NCBI RefSeq assembly: GCF_900182595.1
Contig: NZ_FXTN01000011.1
Coordinates: 186,001-250,000 of the forward strand
Length of the DNA stretch: 64,000 bases
Reading direction: 5' to 3'
From: Pedobacter westerhofensis
GTDB taxonomy: Bacteria; Bacteroidota; Bacteroidia; Sphingobacteriales; Sphingobacteriaceae
Shown: positions 17,120 through 24,890 of the stretch, in pieces
How the letters are laid out: the number at the start of each line of letters is the position of its first letter
Position numbering within the stretch: the first letter of the stretch is position 1
Translations under genes and position numbers: made by a program
The notes under the pieces: generated by a model
What the model saw: only the letters and a program-made list of their open reading frames with translations
Database searches by the model: none
What the model was told of the DNA's origin: nothing

Positions 17120-17695
17120 ATGACGCATACAGAAGATCTGGTCTGGGTTGATAAAATACGAAACGGTAATCCCGCTTCATATACATACATCGTGGATAAG
17201 TATCAGCACATGGTATATACCATATCGATGAAAATCCTTTCCAATCCAGATGATGCAAAAGATTCTGCGCAGGAAAGTTTTATTAAAGCATATCAGCAGA
17301 TCGGTTCTTTTGCCGGAAAATCTAGATTTTCTACCTGGCTTTATACGATTGCTTATCGAACGGCTATATCAAAATTTAAGGCCAACCGGGTTGTTACTGT
17401 GGAAATGAACGAAGAAATCAATGAGTGCTATATCTCAGATCATACCGCATCGGGACTGGAACAACTGCAGCTAAAGCAACAAAAGAAACAGGTAGAAGAT
17501 GGCATTAACCAGCTTCCAAAGATTGAGGCCCTGCTGATCACTATGTATTATATAAATGAAATGCCCGTAAAGGAAATTGAGGAAATTACAGGACTGGGTA
17601 CGTCAAACATTAAGATCCAGCTTTTCAGGGCAAGAAAAAAATTGGAACGCAACTTGCGGCCTTTATTGAATGAGGAATTAAAAAATACGATCTGA
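17120..17695 (+). CDS. ECF RNA polymerase sigma factor
   Basis: A 191-residue sigma-70 family protein with the ECF two-domain layout. Region 2 (about 15-85) contains YQHMVYTISMKILSNPDDAKDSAQESFIKAYQ and STWLYTIAYRTAISK. Region 4 (about 125-180) contains LLITMYYINEMPVKEIEEITG and KIQLFRARKKLE. It directs RNA polymerase to TGTAACC-N17-GTCATAT-like promoters, judging from the two copies flanking the gene. The next gene begins one base after its stop codon and encodes a membrane protein, the usual arrangement for a sigma and its anti-sigma factor. The signal sensed is unknown. Confidence 0.92.
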   Translation: MTHTEDLVWVDKIRNGNPASYTYIVDKYQHMVYTISMKILSNPDDAKDSAQESFIKAYQQIGSFAGKSRFSTWLYTIAYRTAISKFKANRVVTVEMNEEINECYISDHTASGLEQLQLKQQKKQVEDGINQLPKIEALLITMYYINEMPVKEIEEITGLGTSNIKIQLFRARKKLERNLRPLLNEELKNTI

Positions 17696-17696
17696 C

Positions 17697-18188
17697 ATGG
17701 GCAGGCTAAAAGATGAGGTTTTCAAAAAGGTACTGAAATGTGCAGAGACGCCGGCTACACCCAGGGATTTTACTGCAACAGTAATGCAGGAAATTATGGC
17801 TGAACAGCAGGAAACAGTGATCAATCCTGCTTTGGGTAAGCTGATACAACAATATGGCATTGAAAAGGCACCTGCTGATTTCAGCCGTGCCGTCATGGTT
17901 CAGTTGAATGAGGTGGAAAATCAAAAGGTTTACAAACCTGTGATCAGTAGAAAAACAGGATACGCTATAGCAGCGATCATCATAATCATTGTTTTCTTGT
18001 CCTCACTGAGTGGCGAACAACATTCTACTTCCACGTACAGCCATAACTATTACATAGTTATATCCTCCCTGAATAGTATCTCCTCCGTTTATCTTATTAC
18101 TTTATTGATATCCGCTGCACTATTGATCGGAGATTTCCTGTTTGCACAACCACAAAGGCTGAAAACAACATCACCGGGCAAGCAATAA
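17697..18188 (+). CDS. Putative membrane anti-sigma factor
   Basis: A 163-residue protein that starts two bases after the sigma stop codon, so the two are co-transcribed and probably translationally coupled. The N-terminal half is soluble and has an internal repeat: ETPATPRDFTATVMQEIM (about 14-31) resembles KAPADFSRAVMVQL (about 60-73). Each looks like a short helix of an anti-sigma binding region. The C-terminal half has two hydrophobic segments (about 88-104 and 128-146). No recognised zinc anti-sigma HxxxCxxC motif is present. The anti-sigma role is inferred from position and topology, not from a known domain. Confidence 0.7.
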   Translation: MGRLKDEVFKKVLKCAETPATPRDFTATVMQEIMAEQQETVINPALGKLIQQYGIEKAPADFSRAVMVQLNEVENQKVYKPVISRKTGYAIAAIIIIIVFLSSLSGEQHSTSTYSHNYYIVISSLNSISSVYLITLLISAALLIGDFLFAQPQRLKTTSPGKQ

Positions 18189-18200
18189 GTGAACGATACT

Positions 18201-18989
18201 TTAACTCCAATTTAAATAGGGATCATTACGCCACTTCAGGTCATCATTTCCTTCAGATTCACCATTACTTACTATCGCTGCTATAATAGCAGCCGGATTA
18301 AAAGCAGGATTGTTTTCCAGGATCTGATATTCAGCAGAATTATACCAAAAATCAAGATAACAGACAACCAGGCAGAGACAGCCATTGGGAACCTTAAACT
18401 GAAACATTTGTTCTTCAAGATTTTTTTGGTCTTTTGAAACAATCACACTGAACAGATCCGACACTCCCTTAAAAAGACTACCTTTCAAACTGTAAATCAA
18501 CAGGTTAAAAGCTATTTTACAGTATGTACTTTTACCCTGAAACTTCAGCTGGGCGGGAACTTTTATTGCATCAAGCGTGATAGTGACCAGGTTGTTGTCG
18601 TCTAAGCTTACCTCCGGTTTTATCCGTAAACTATGTAATAGCGGAGATTTAATATTGAAATCGAAGTCGGCTAGTTTTTCGAAGCTCTTTTTTGAAAAAG
18701 CAAACTCCATTGTTGACACCTCCCTTGATTCATAAAATATCATGCTCATCACAGAATTCATGCGATTGTACATCGTTCCGTCATAGAATCCCCTTGTACA
18801 AAAGGAAAATCTTTCTCTGATGCTCTGAACAAGCAGATTTGCCTTTCCAAAAGTGTTTGAGCACCTGATGGTGGCTGCTGTCTGTTTAATTTTCTCAGCT
18901 CTGATCGACATCGTTTGTTTCCTGCGGTACCTCCTTAAATTTACAGGTCCTAATACGCCTGTGATATGTTTTCCGGTTACTCTGGCCAT
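18201..18989 (-). CDS. Hypothetical protein of a Sphingobacteriaceae family
   Basis: A 262-residue soluble protein with no signal peptide. The basic N-terminus starts MARVTGKHITGVLGPVNLRR and includes RAEKIKQTAATIRCSNTFGKA (about 31-51). This start is shared by many uncharacterised Pedobacter-type proteins. The middle and C-terminal parts alternate hydrophobic beta-like strands (LVTITLDAIKVPAQLKF, LCLVVCYLDFWYN) and end in an acidic segment with WRNDPYLNWS. No catalytic motif is recognised. The gene is convergent with the anti-sigma gene at a 12-base distance. Its 5' region holds three 20-base direct repeats that may be regulatory. Confidence 0.7.
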   Translation of the reverse strand: MARVTGKHITGVLGPVNLRRYRRKQTMSIRAEKIKQTAATIRCSNTFGKANLLVQSIRERFSFCTRGFYDGTMYNRMNSVMSMIFYESREVSTMEFAFSKKSFEKLADFDFNIKSPLLHSLRIKPEVSLDDNNLVTITLDAIKVPAQLKFQGKSTYCKIAFNLLIYSLKGSLFKGVSDLFSVIVSKDQKNLEEQMFQFKVPNGCLCLVVCYLDFWYNSAEYQILENNPAFNPAAIIAAIVSNGESEGNDDLKWRNDPYLNWS

Positions 18990-19060
18990 GGTTGTTATTT
19001 TTAAATGTTTAATCTAAATTAGTGCAGGGCGTTAACAAATTAAAATTTCTCAGCTGTGAT

Positions 19061-19120
19061 GTCCACACAAGTCCGCCCTTGTCCATAGAAGTCTATTGCT
19101 GTCCATTTAGCTTTTGTATT
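19061..19120. repeat. Three direct repeats with a 20-base period
   Basis: GTCCACACAAGTC (19061), GTCCATAGAAGTC (19081) and GTCCATTTAG (19101) recur at exact 20-base steps, the third copy being degenerate. Spacing of about two helical turns suits side-by-side protein binding. They lie about 70-130 bases upstream of the minus-strand hypothetical gene. Confidence 0.6.
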
Positions 19121-19128
19121 GCAGCGCT

Positions 19129-19208
19129 ATGAAAAGGCAATAAATGCGCTGCGACTGCGCTATTTTTTGCGAAAAGGCGCAGTCGCGGCGTACTTATTGT
19201 TTTCGCAT
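19129..19208. repeat. REP-like long imperfect palindrome
   Basis: An inverted repeat of about 30 bases per arm around a 16-base spacer (19161-19176). Its core GCGACTGCGC (19151-19160) / GCGCAGTCGC (19177-19186) is perfect. The outer arms are imperfect (CAATAA against TTATTG). The arms are much richer in G+C than the surrounding spacer DNA, which is typical of repetitive extragenic palindromes or MITE-like elements. No second copy was found in this window. Confidence 0.55.
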
Positions 19209-19286
19209 GGCGTTCTGATTTAAATTCAGGCCCGAAACTCCCCGCCTCACCATACCTAATGTGATAAAAAATCGTTAAACTTGTAA

Positions 19287-19370
19287 TAGCTTTAGTGGTG
19301 TCCTCTTAAACGGACTGAGATTATACACTTTGCACCTGATCCGGCTCATACCGGCGTAGGAAAAAGCAAA
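19287..19370 (+). promoter_or_regulatory. TPP riboswitch (THI element)
   Basis: The conserved TPP aptamer strands are present: CTGAGA (19315-19320), ACCTGATCCGG (19334-19344), and TACCGGCGTAGGAAA (from 19350), with GGTGTCC (19297-19303) as the 5' strand. The GGCT-ATACC hairpin and CGTAGG match the pyrophosphate and pyrimidine sensor arms. It ends about 55 bases before thiM, so thiamine pyrophosphate should repress the whole thiM-thiE-thiD-tenA operon. No clear terminator hairpin follows, which favours control of translation. Confidence 0.93.
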
Positions 19371-19424
19371 TGAATTTATCTTGTTTTCCGTCTGGAAGCC
19401 CTCCTATTGCTATAAATTTCGTTT

Positions 19425-20243
19425 ATGACACAGAGAATCTGGAATTATATATCAGGCTTAAGACAAACATCACCGCTGGTACACAGCATTACCAATTATG
19501 TGGTGATGAACAATACGGCAAATGCTTTACTGGCTGCCGGTGCATCGCCCATTATGGCACATGCCCACCAGGAAATGAAAGATATGGTGAGTATCGCAGG
19601 CGCACTTGTGATCAACATCGGCACACTCGATGAATACTGGGTGGAAAGTATGCGCTTAGCGATCAGACAGGCAGAAGCTTTAAAAAAACCATGGGTGCTT
19701 GATCCCGTAGGCGCAGGTGCCACCCCGTACCGAAATGCAGTACTCAAAGAATTGATCAGTACCTATCATCCTTCGGTAATCCGGGGCAATGCTTCAGAAA
19801 TTATGGCGCTGGCTCAGGTCAGTGTTCAAACCAAAGGGGTTGACAGCACGCATCAAACTGAGGAAGCCCTGGATGCAGCCTTGCAGCTGAATGCCATAAC
19901 GGGGGCCGTTATCTGTGTTTCTGGTGCTACCGATAATATCGTTCATCATGGTAAAAGGATTTTATTGCGAAATGGCGATCCCATAATGTCAAGGATCACC
20001 GGCATGGGATGTACGGCAACAGCCTTAATCGCGGCATTCTGTGCATCAACTCCTGGAGAACTGTTTGAAGCCACAACAGCGGCAATGGCATTGACGGGTG
20101 TGGCCGGAGAAAAAGCTGCCGCTCAGGCAAAAGGCCCCGGAAGTTTGCAAATGCACTTTTTGGATATACTATCCACAATCACTGAAGATGAATTTAACAG
20201 CTCGCTCAACATAGAAGAAGAATATGCCAGCATTCAATCATAA
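19425..20243 (+). CDS. thiM: Hydroxyethylthiazole kinase
   Basis: A 272-residue cytoplasmic kinase that phosphorylates the thiazole moiety (HET) for thiamine salvage. It shows the ThiM signatures PLVHSITNYVVMNNTAN (about 17-33), LDPVGAGATPYR (about 90-101), RGNASEI (about 118-124) and the anion-hole/catalytic GMGCTATA (about 192-199). It is the first gene after the TPP riboswitch. Its 3' end overlaps thiE by 20 bases, indicating translational coupling. Length is normal for the family. Confidence 0.95.
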   Translation: MTQRIWNYISGLRQTSPLVHSITNYVVMNNTANALLAAGASPIMAHAHQEMKDMVSIAGALVINIGTLDEYWVESMRLAIRQAEALKKPWVLDPVGAGATPYRNAVLKELISTYHPSVIRGNASEIMALAQVSVQTKGVDSTHQTEEALDAALQLNAITGAVICVSGATDNIVHHGKRILLRNGDPIMSRITGMGCTATALIAAFCASTPGELFEATTAAMALTGVAGEKAAAQAKGPGSLQMHFLDILSTITEDEFNSSLNIEEEYASIQS

Positions 20244-20850
20244 GTTATATCTCGTTACCGACGAGCGTGCCTGCCTGGGAAGAGATTTCTTCAAGGTAGT
20301 AGAAGCTGCCATCAAAGGCGGCGTGGATGTGGTGCAAATCCGGGAAAAAGAACTTCCTGAGAAGGAATTTTTAAACAAGACATTAAAGCTGAAAGAGCTG
20401 TGCGATAAATACAACATCCCGCTGATTGTCAATGACATGCTTTCTGTAGCGATGCACGGGCGAACAGCAGGCATCCATGTAGGTAATTCTGATTTATCGC
20501 CCGTGATGATCAGGATGCAGTGGCCTGAATCTGTTTTGGGCTATTCTCTGGAACATGTCGATCAGCTTAGCACATCGCATGCAATGGTTGCCGATTATAT
20601 TGCGCTTAGCCCCGTTTTTCCAACAGCTACAAAAACTGATACCATTACAGAATGGGGACTTGAAGGCGTAAGGGAGGTAAGAGCCCTGACCAAACATCCC
20701 CTGGTAGCAATCGGAAATGTTCATGCGGGTAATGCCGCAGAAGTGATCAGGGCAGGAGCAAATTGCCTGGCGATCATCACTGCGATCTGCTCTGCAAACG
20801 ACCCCGAGAGAGCAGCATCTGTGATCAGAAATGAAATTGAAAGGGCATGA
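20224..20850 (+). CDS. thiE: Thiamine phosphate synthase
   Basis: A 208-residue TIM-barrel enzyme that joins HMP pyrophosphate and thiazole phosphate into thiamine phosphate. Family motifs are in order: YLVTDERAC (about 9-17), DVVQIREKELP (about 35-45), IPLIVND (about 62-68), GIHVGNSDL (about 80-88), SPVFPTATKTD (about 122-132) and AIGNVHAGNAAEV (about 160-172). The final loop reads GANCLAIITAI instead of the common GADGVAVVSAI, a small deviation. The ATG at 20224 lies inside the end of thiM, and its own stop overlaps thiD by four bases. Confidence 0.95.
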   Translation: MPAFNHKLYLVTDERACLGRDFFKVVEAAIKGGVDVVQIREKELPEKEFLNKTLKLKELCDKYNIPLIVNDMLSVAMHGRTAGIHVGNSDLSPVMIRMQWPESVLGYSLEHVDQLSTSHAMVADYIALSPVFPTATKTDTITEWGLEGVREVRALTKHPLVAIGNVHAGNAAEVIRAGANCLAIITAICSANDPERAASVIRNEIERA

Positions 20851-21683
20851 GAAAAGTTTATCAGTACCCTTCCGTGCTTACTATTGCCGGGTCTGACAGT
20901 GGTGGCGGTGCAGGCATACAGGCAGACCTGAAGACTTTCTCTGCCCTGGGCTGTTACGGGACATCGGCCATTACAGCGATTACTATTCAGAACACACTTG
21001 GCGTAACCGGGATCCACAGCATTCCGGCAGACATTGTACAGGGACAGATCATTGCAGTGATGGATGATATCAGGCCTGCTGCCATTAAGATCGGTATGGT
21101 TCACAGTACTGAACTGGCCATTGCAATCAGCGCTACGTTAAAAGCTTATCCGGATACACCTGTGATATTTGATCCCGTAATGGTAGCTACCAGCGGTGAC
21201 AAGCTCATCAAAGAAGATACCGTATCGGTATTAAAGGAAATATTGTTTCCATTGATGACGCTTATTACTCCAAATTTGGATGAAGCAGAAATCCTGACCG
21301 GGCAGCATATTACCAATGCAGAAGAGATGCGCTCCGCAGCAAGATCTTTGTTACAGACAGGCTGTGCAGCCGTTTTGCTGAAGGGCGGGCACCTGAAAGG
21401 CCCCAAACTATTCGATGTATACATCAGCGCAGACGGTGAAGAAGAAATCTTTGAATCGGATTATATCGACAGTGAGAATGTACATGGAACTGGCTGCACC
21501 CTTTCTTCAGCGATTGCGGCATACATCGCAACAGGCAATCTGCTGTCCGAAGCCATCGCCAAAGCAAGAAATTACGTTCATGAGGCAATCCTGCACGGAA
21601 AAAACGTAAAAACAGGACAGGGGCACGGCCCGCTTAATCATTTTTTTGATCCACAGAAACTATTTAAATATGAAATGGAGTGA
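20847..21683 (+). CDS. thiD: Hydroxymethylpyrimidine (phosphate) kinase
   Basis: A 278-residue ribokinase-fold enzyme that phosphorylates HMP and HMP phosphate to HMP pyrophosphate. Evidence: N-terminal LTIAGSDSGGGAGIQADLKT (about 11-30), TAITIQNTLGV (about 44-54), VIFDPVMVATSG (about 106-117), ITPNLDEAEIL (about 137-147) and the catalytic anion-hole GTGCTLSSAIAAY (about 214-226). The start overlaps the thiE stop (ATGA arrangement) and the end overlaps tenA, so all four genes form one tightly coupled unit under the TPP riboswitch. Confidence 0.95.
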   Translation: MRKVYQYPSVLTIAGSDSGGGAGIQADLKTFSALGCYGTSAITAITIQNTLGVTGIHSIPADIVQGQIIAVMDDIRPAAIKIGMVHSTELAIAISATLKAYPDTPVIFDPVMVATSGDKLIKEDTVSVLKEILFPLMTLITPNLDEAEILTGQHITNAEEMRSAARSLLQTGCAAVLLKGGHLKGPKLFDVYISADGEEEIFESDYIDSENVHGTGCTLSSAIAAYIATGNLLSEAIAKARNYVHEAILHGKNVKTGQGHGPLNHFFDPQKLFKYEME

Positions 21684-22323
21684 AAACGCCTGGGATGAAA
21701 TAGAAAATATCTACTGCAGTATTATCGAGATGCCTTTTAATCAGGAACTGCTCTCAGGCACATTATTGCTGGAACGTTTCCAGTTCTACATGCAGCAGGA
21801 CGGTGTGTACCTTGTCGAATTCAGCAGGGCCCTTTCGCTGATTGCATCACGCTGTTTTAACCATCCGTACACGCTGGATTTCATCAGGTTTGCAGAAGGC
21901 GCAATAGTAGTGGAAAGGTCGTTACATGAAGGTTATTTTAAGCAGTTCAATGTTACAGGGACTACAGAGGCCTCTCCCACTTGCCAGAATTATACCCAGT
22001 TCCTGCTGACAAAGGCTAGTCTTGATCAGGTTGAAGTAGCCATGGCCGCGGTTTTGCCCTGTTTTTGGATCTACAAAAAAGCAGGTGATTACATCTACGC
22101 TAACCAGCACGAAGGGATCAACCCTTACCAGGAATGGATCAACACCTATGCCGGAGAAGAGTTTGGCCTGCTGGTAGAAAAAGCAATCGCTATCTGTGAT
22201 GCTGTAGCAGAAACCTGTTCTGCTTTGCAGCGCGAACAGATGACCAAAGCTTTTGTAATGGCTTCAAAACTGGAATGGATGTTTTGGGACAGCGCATACC
22301 GGCTAGAAAAATGGCCGGTGTAA
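21670..22323 (+). CDS. tenA: TenA-family aminopyrimidine aminohydrolase (thiaminase II)
   Basis: A 217-residue all-helical TenA protein that salvages degraded thiamine by releasing HMP. The ATG at 21670 (MKWSENAWDEIENIY) is preferred over an upstream in-frame TTG because family members begin at this point; it overlaps thiD by 14 bases. Landmarks: FNQELLSGTLLLERFQFYMQQD early, the nucleophile Cys131 (counted from this start) in AAVLPCFWIY, NPYQEWINTYAGEEF, and C-terminal ASKLEWMFWDSAY. The operon lacks thiC and thiG, so it fits thiamine salvage rather than full synthesis at this locus. Confidence 0.93.
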   Translation: MKWSENAWDEIENIYCSIIEMPFNQELLSGTLLLERFQFYMQQDGVYLVEFSRALSLIASRCFNHPYTLDFIRFAEGAIVVERSLHEGYFKQFNVTGTTEASPTCQNYTQFLLTKASLDQVEVAMAAVLPCFWIYKKAGDYIYANQHEGINPYQEWINTYAGEEFGLLVEKAIAICDAVAETCSALQREQMTKAFVMASKLEWMFWDSAYRLEKWPV

Positions 22324-22326
22324 ACG

Positions 22327-23682
22327 CTAATTTTCGTCCTTCGTAAATGGAAACACGCCCCCGCCCTGTTTCAGTGTAAACTCTCCGAAGATAGGCCTGA
22401 ATTCCATTACGATACCTGCAAGGGCAAAACTAAATTTGTCTTTGGCCACAGGCTTTAACGCAAATGCAGACTGGCCTGTTGCCTGTGCCATCAGCACATT
22501 GCCTTTTTTGGTGACCGATATTTTGATTGGTATCCTGAGACTGGAATAATTACCTACATATTTATCCAGGTCTTCAGTGCTTAATACAGGTGTTTTAAAA
22601 ACCGGTATAGTGTAAGGAATATTAAAATAGATTTTGAGGGCACCGTTTACAAGATCCTTAACACCATAGTCAATTCCATTGGCACAATAGGCATAAGCCA
22701 CCTTATCTTCGGGGAAATAACCTACTACCGAAGAAAAGCCATCAATATCGCCATTGTGTCCATAGGCTTTTTTAGTCCCCAGTGATATCTGGAACATCCC
22801 CATTCCAAAACCATCATTCATGGTTTTCATCAGGGTCAGGTTGGCATCATTGATCAGCCTGCCGGCAAACAACCCGTCGATAAACTTAACCAGGTCTGCC
22901 GGAGTAGAAACAACAGCGCCTGCACCACCGGGAATGCTCATATCCGTTTCGGGCATCTGCTGCCAGCCATTGCCGGGTGTGTATGAATATGCTTCATTTT
23001 TCAGTGTGCTTGTTTTGCCACCGTAATATGTATCCAAAAGCCCAAGTTTACGCGCAATCTTTTGCTTCAGAACTTCTGCATATGTTTTTTTACTCAGGTT
23101 TTCAACGATATAACCCAGCAGCACAAAATTGGTATTACTGTATTCCGCTTTGCTGTCGGGCTCAAAAGCAGAAGACTGAGCAGCAAAGGTAGCCAGCATC
23201 TCTGCTGATGTGCGGGGTTTAGACATATACGTTTGATAAGCAGTATCCACCACAAAATTATACAGTCCGCTTCTGTGGTACAGCATCTGCCTGATGGTGA
23301 TTTTGTCTGCATTGGGCAGTTGAGGATAAAACGCCGCAAGTTTTGTATCGAGTGTGAGCTTTCCTTCTTCCAGCAGTTGAAAGATCATGACCGCAGTAAA
23401 CATTTTACTGATGGAGCCTATGCGGTAATGCGTTTTCAGATTTGCTTCCGTACGGTTGGTACCGGAGATTGCGCTGTAACCTATTGCTTTCTGATATACC
23501 AGGCTCCCATTATGAGCAATGGCTAAACTGCCCATTGCCTGGTTGTCTGCCGAAACAGATTTCAGCAGGCTATCTATTTTGGCTTTATTGGGAGTTTGAG
23601 CTGCTGTATCTAGGGTACTTGCTGCAATAATTATTGTAGTACATGCAATAAAGTACAGAGAGGTTAAAACGAATTTCTTCAT
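22327..23682 (-). CDS. Serine hydrolase of the beta-lactamase (class C) fold
   Basis: A 451-residue secreted protein with a signal peptide (about 1-29, ending TAAQT). The SxxK motif is Ser90-Ile-Ser-Lys93 (RIGSISKMFTAVM), the tyrosine motif is YSNTNF (about 162-167), and the third motif is GHNGDIDGF, as in esterase/peptidase members rather than KTG-type true beta-lactamases. A C-terminal lipocalin-like beta domain (about 355-451, YVGNYSSLRIPIKISV) follows, typical of the Bacteroidota paralogues. A role in peptidoglycan peptide or D-amino acid hydrolysis is possible; antibiotic resistance should not be assumed. Convergent with tenA. Confidence 0.88.
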   Translation of the reverse strand: MKKFVLTSLYFIACTTIIIAASTLDTAAQTPNKAKIDSLLKSVSADNQAMGSLAIAHNGSLVYQKAIGYSAISGTNRTEANLKTHYRIGSISKMFTAVMIFQLLEEGKLTLDTKLAAFYPQLPNADKITIRQMLYHRSGLYNFVVDTAYQTYMSKPRTSAEMLATFAAQSSAFEPDSKAEYSNTNFVLLGYIVENLSKKTYAEVLKQKIARKLGLLDTYYGGKTSTLKNEAYSYTPGNGWQQMPETDMSIPGGAGAVVSTPADLVKFIDGLFAGRLINDANLTLMKTMNDGFGMGMFQISLGTKKAYGHNGDIDGFSSVVGYFPEDKVAYAYCANGIDYGVKDLVNGALKIYFNIPYTIPVFKTPVLSTEDLDKYVGNYSSLRIPIKISVTKKGNVLMAQATGQSAFALKPVAKDKFSFALAGIVMEFRPIFGEFTLKQGGGVFPFTKDEN

Positions 23683-23892
23683 GATTTAGCGTGATAAGGT
23701 AACAATGACAGAACGTCCTATTCCCCCATTTATGATTTAACGCATAAAGATATATGATTTTTTAACATCTGGGCAGAACAGTACATGGAAACCTGCAGAC
23801 CCTTTATTGTATAGTGGCGTTTTCTTAAACGCGTACTGGGTTGTTGAGAAATAGAATTACCAGCATTTGAGGAATCAATATTAAGTTAGACT

Positions 23893-24845
23893 GTGAGAAA
23901 ACAAAACGACACTTTATGGAAGGGGATTCTGGAACCGTTTTTCAGAGAATTCCTGTTTTTAATTGATCCGGCCCTGGCAGCCTCTGTTGACCCGGCTAGG
24001 GAAATCATATTTTTGGATAAGGAACTGAATCAGGAAATCCCCTCTGTTGAAGGCATCTATGAACAAAAAATTGTAGATAAACTCATTAAACTCTATATGC
24101 TTGACGGAACTGAAGAATGGATATTACTTCATCTTGAAGTACAGGAAAAATATAGGAAGGATTTTAGCAAGCGGATGTTTGATTATTTTAACAAATTGTA
24201 TGACAAATATAAAAAACCAATTACTGCATATGCAATATTTACAGAGGCTAGCGATATCAAACGTAATAATGTTTTCAAGATGGACTGTAGGGGAACTTCG
24301 CTGCAATACATATTTAATACATATAAAATAGCCCTTCAGGATGAAGATATGCTTCGAAAAAACCCAATCCATTTGCCATGGTCATATTAATTGCCAAAGC
24401 CACAGCTTTTAAGAAAAAATTCAAAGACAAATATTTGTATGACCAGATGTTGCTGAAGAATAATTTAGAAATCGCCAGGCTGATCCTAGAGCGACAGCTT
24501 CCTGCTGAACAGGAAGAAATATTGATGAATTTTCTTTTTAATTACATAAATTTTGAATTTACAGAAACCAAGGTTATATTTGACAGAGAAATTAATTTAT
24601 TATCAGACAAGAACATTAACACGATGACAATTCAGGAAATATTAGTTGGCCAGGCCAAACTCCAGGGGAAGCGTCTTGGTTTGAAGGAAGGTATAAAAGA
24701 AGGTAGAAAAGAAGCCAAAGAAGAAGAAGTCAGCCGGTTAATTACAAAACTTAGATTTACCGATGAGCAAATCGTAGATTTTGCCGGAGTTTCTCTTACG
24801 ACAGTAAAAAAGGTGAGGCGAAGTGTAGCGCGAAGTATTCATTAA
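23893..24845 (+). pseudogene. Rpn-family nuclease / putative transposase-like gene, split by a -1 shift
   Basis: Two overlapping frames together encode one PD-(D/E)XK protein of about 317 residues. The first frame (23893-24390, GTG start) holds the nuclease core: LDKELNQEIP, EEWILLHLEVQEKY (E-x-Q catalytic strand) and RMFDYFNKLYDKY. It then ends abruptly with IHLPWSY. The second frame (24378-24845) continues with FAMVILIAKATAFKKK and a lysine/glutamate-rich C-terminus with EILVGQAKLQGKRLG and DEQIVDFAGVSLTTVKKV. Shifting -1 at A_AAA_AAC (24357-24363) restores KNPNPFAMVILIAKA, the expected family sequence. It is either a one-base deletion in a homopolymer (pseudogene or sequencing error) or programmed frameshifting. 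Confidence 0.8.
24357..24363 (+). other. A_AAA_AAC slippery heptamer
   Basis: In the zero frame of the upstream reading frame the codons are cgA AAA AAC, so A_AAA_AAC is in the exact phase for -1 ribosomal slippage. Slipping leads directly into the downstream frame (CCC AAT CCA TTT GCC ATG). No convincing stimulatory stem-loop was found downstream. Confidence 0.5.
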
Positions 24846-24853
24846 CTGGAAAC

Positions 24854-24879
24854 GTTCCGCATTTGCAAAGATGCAGAAC
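24854..24879. terminator. Weak hairpin between convergent genes
   Basis: GTTCCGCAT (24854-24862) and ATGCAGAAC (24871-24879) can form a 9-bp stem with one mismatch and an 8-base loop between the Rpn-like gene and the nuclease gene. There is no T-tract, so terminator function is uncertain. Confidence 0.35.
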
Positions 24880-24890
24880 GGATGTCAAAT

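Noticed and set aside
19061..19120. Three spaced repeats as a mini CRISPR array
   Set aside because: Repeat units are only about 13 bases, imperfect and spaced seven bases apart; no cas genes are nearby.
23893..24390. Complete short nuclease of 165 residues
   Set aside because: The ending IHLPWSY does not fit the family, and the missing C-terminus is encoded immediately downstream in the -1 frame.
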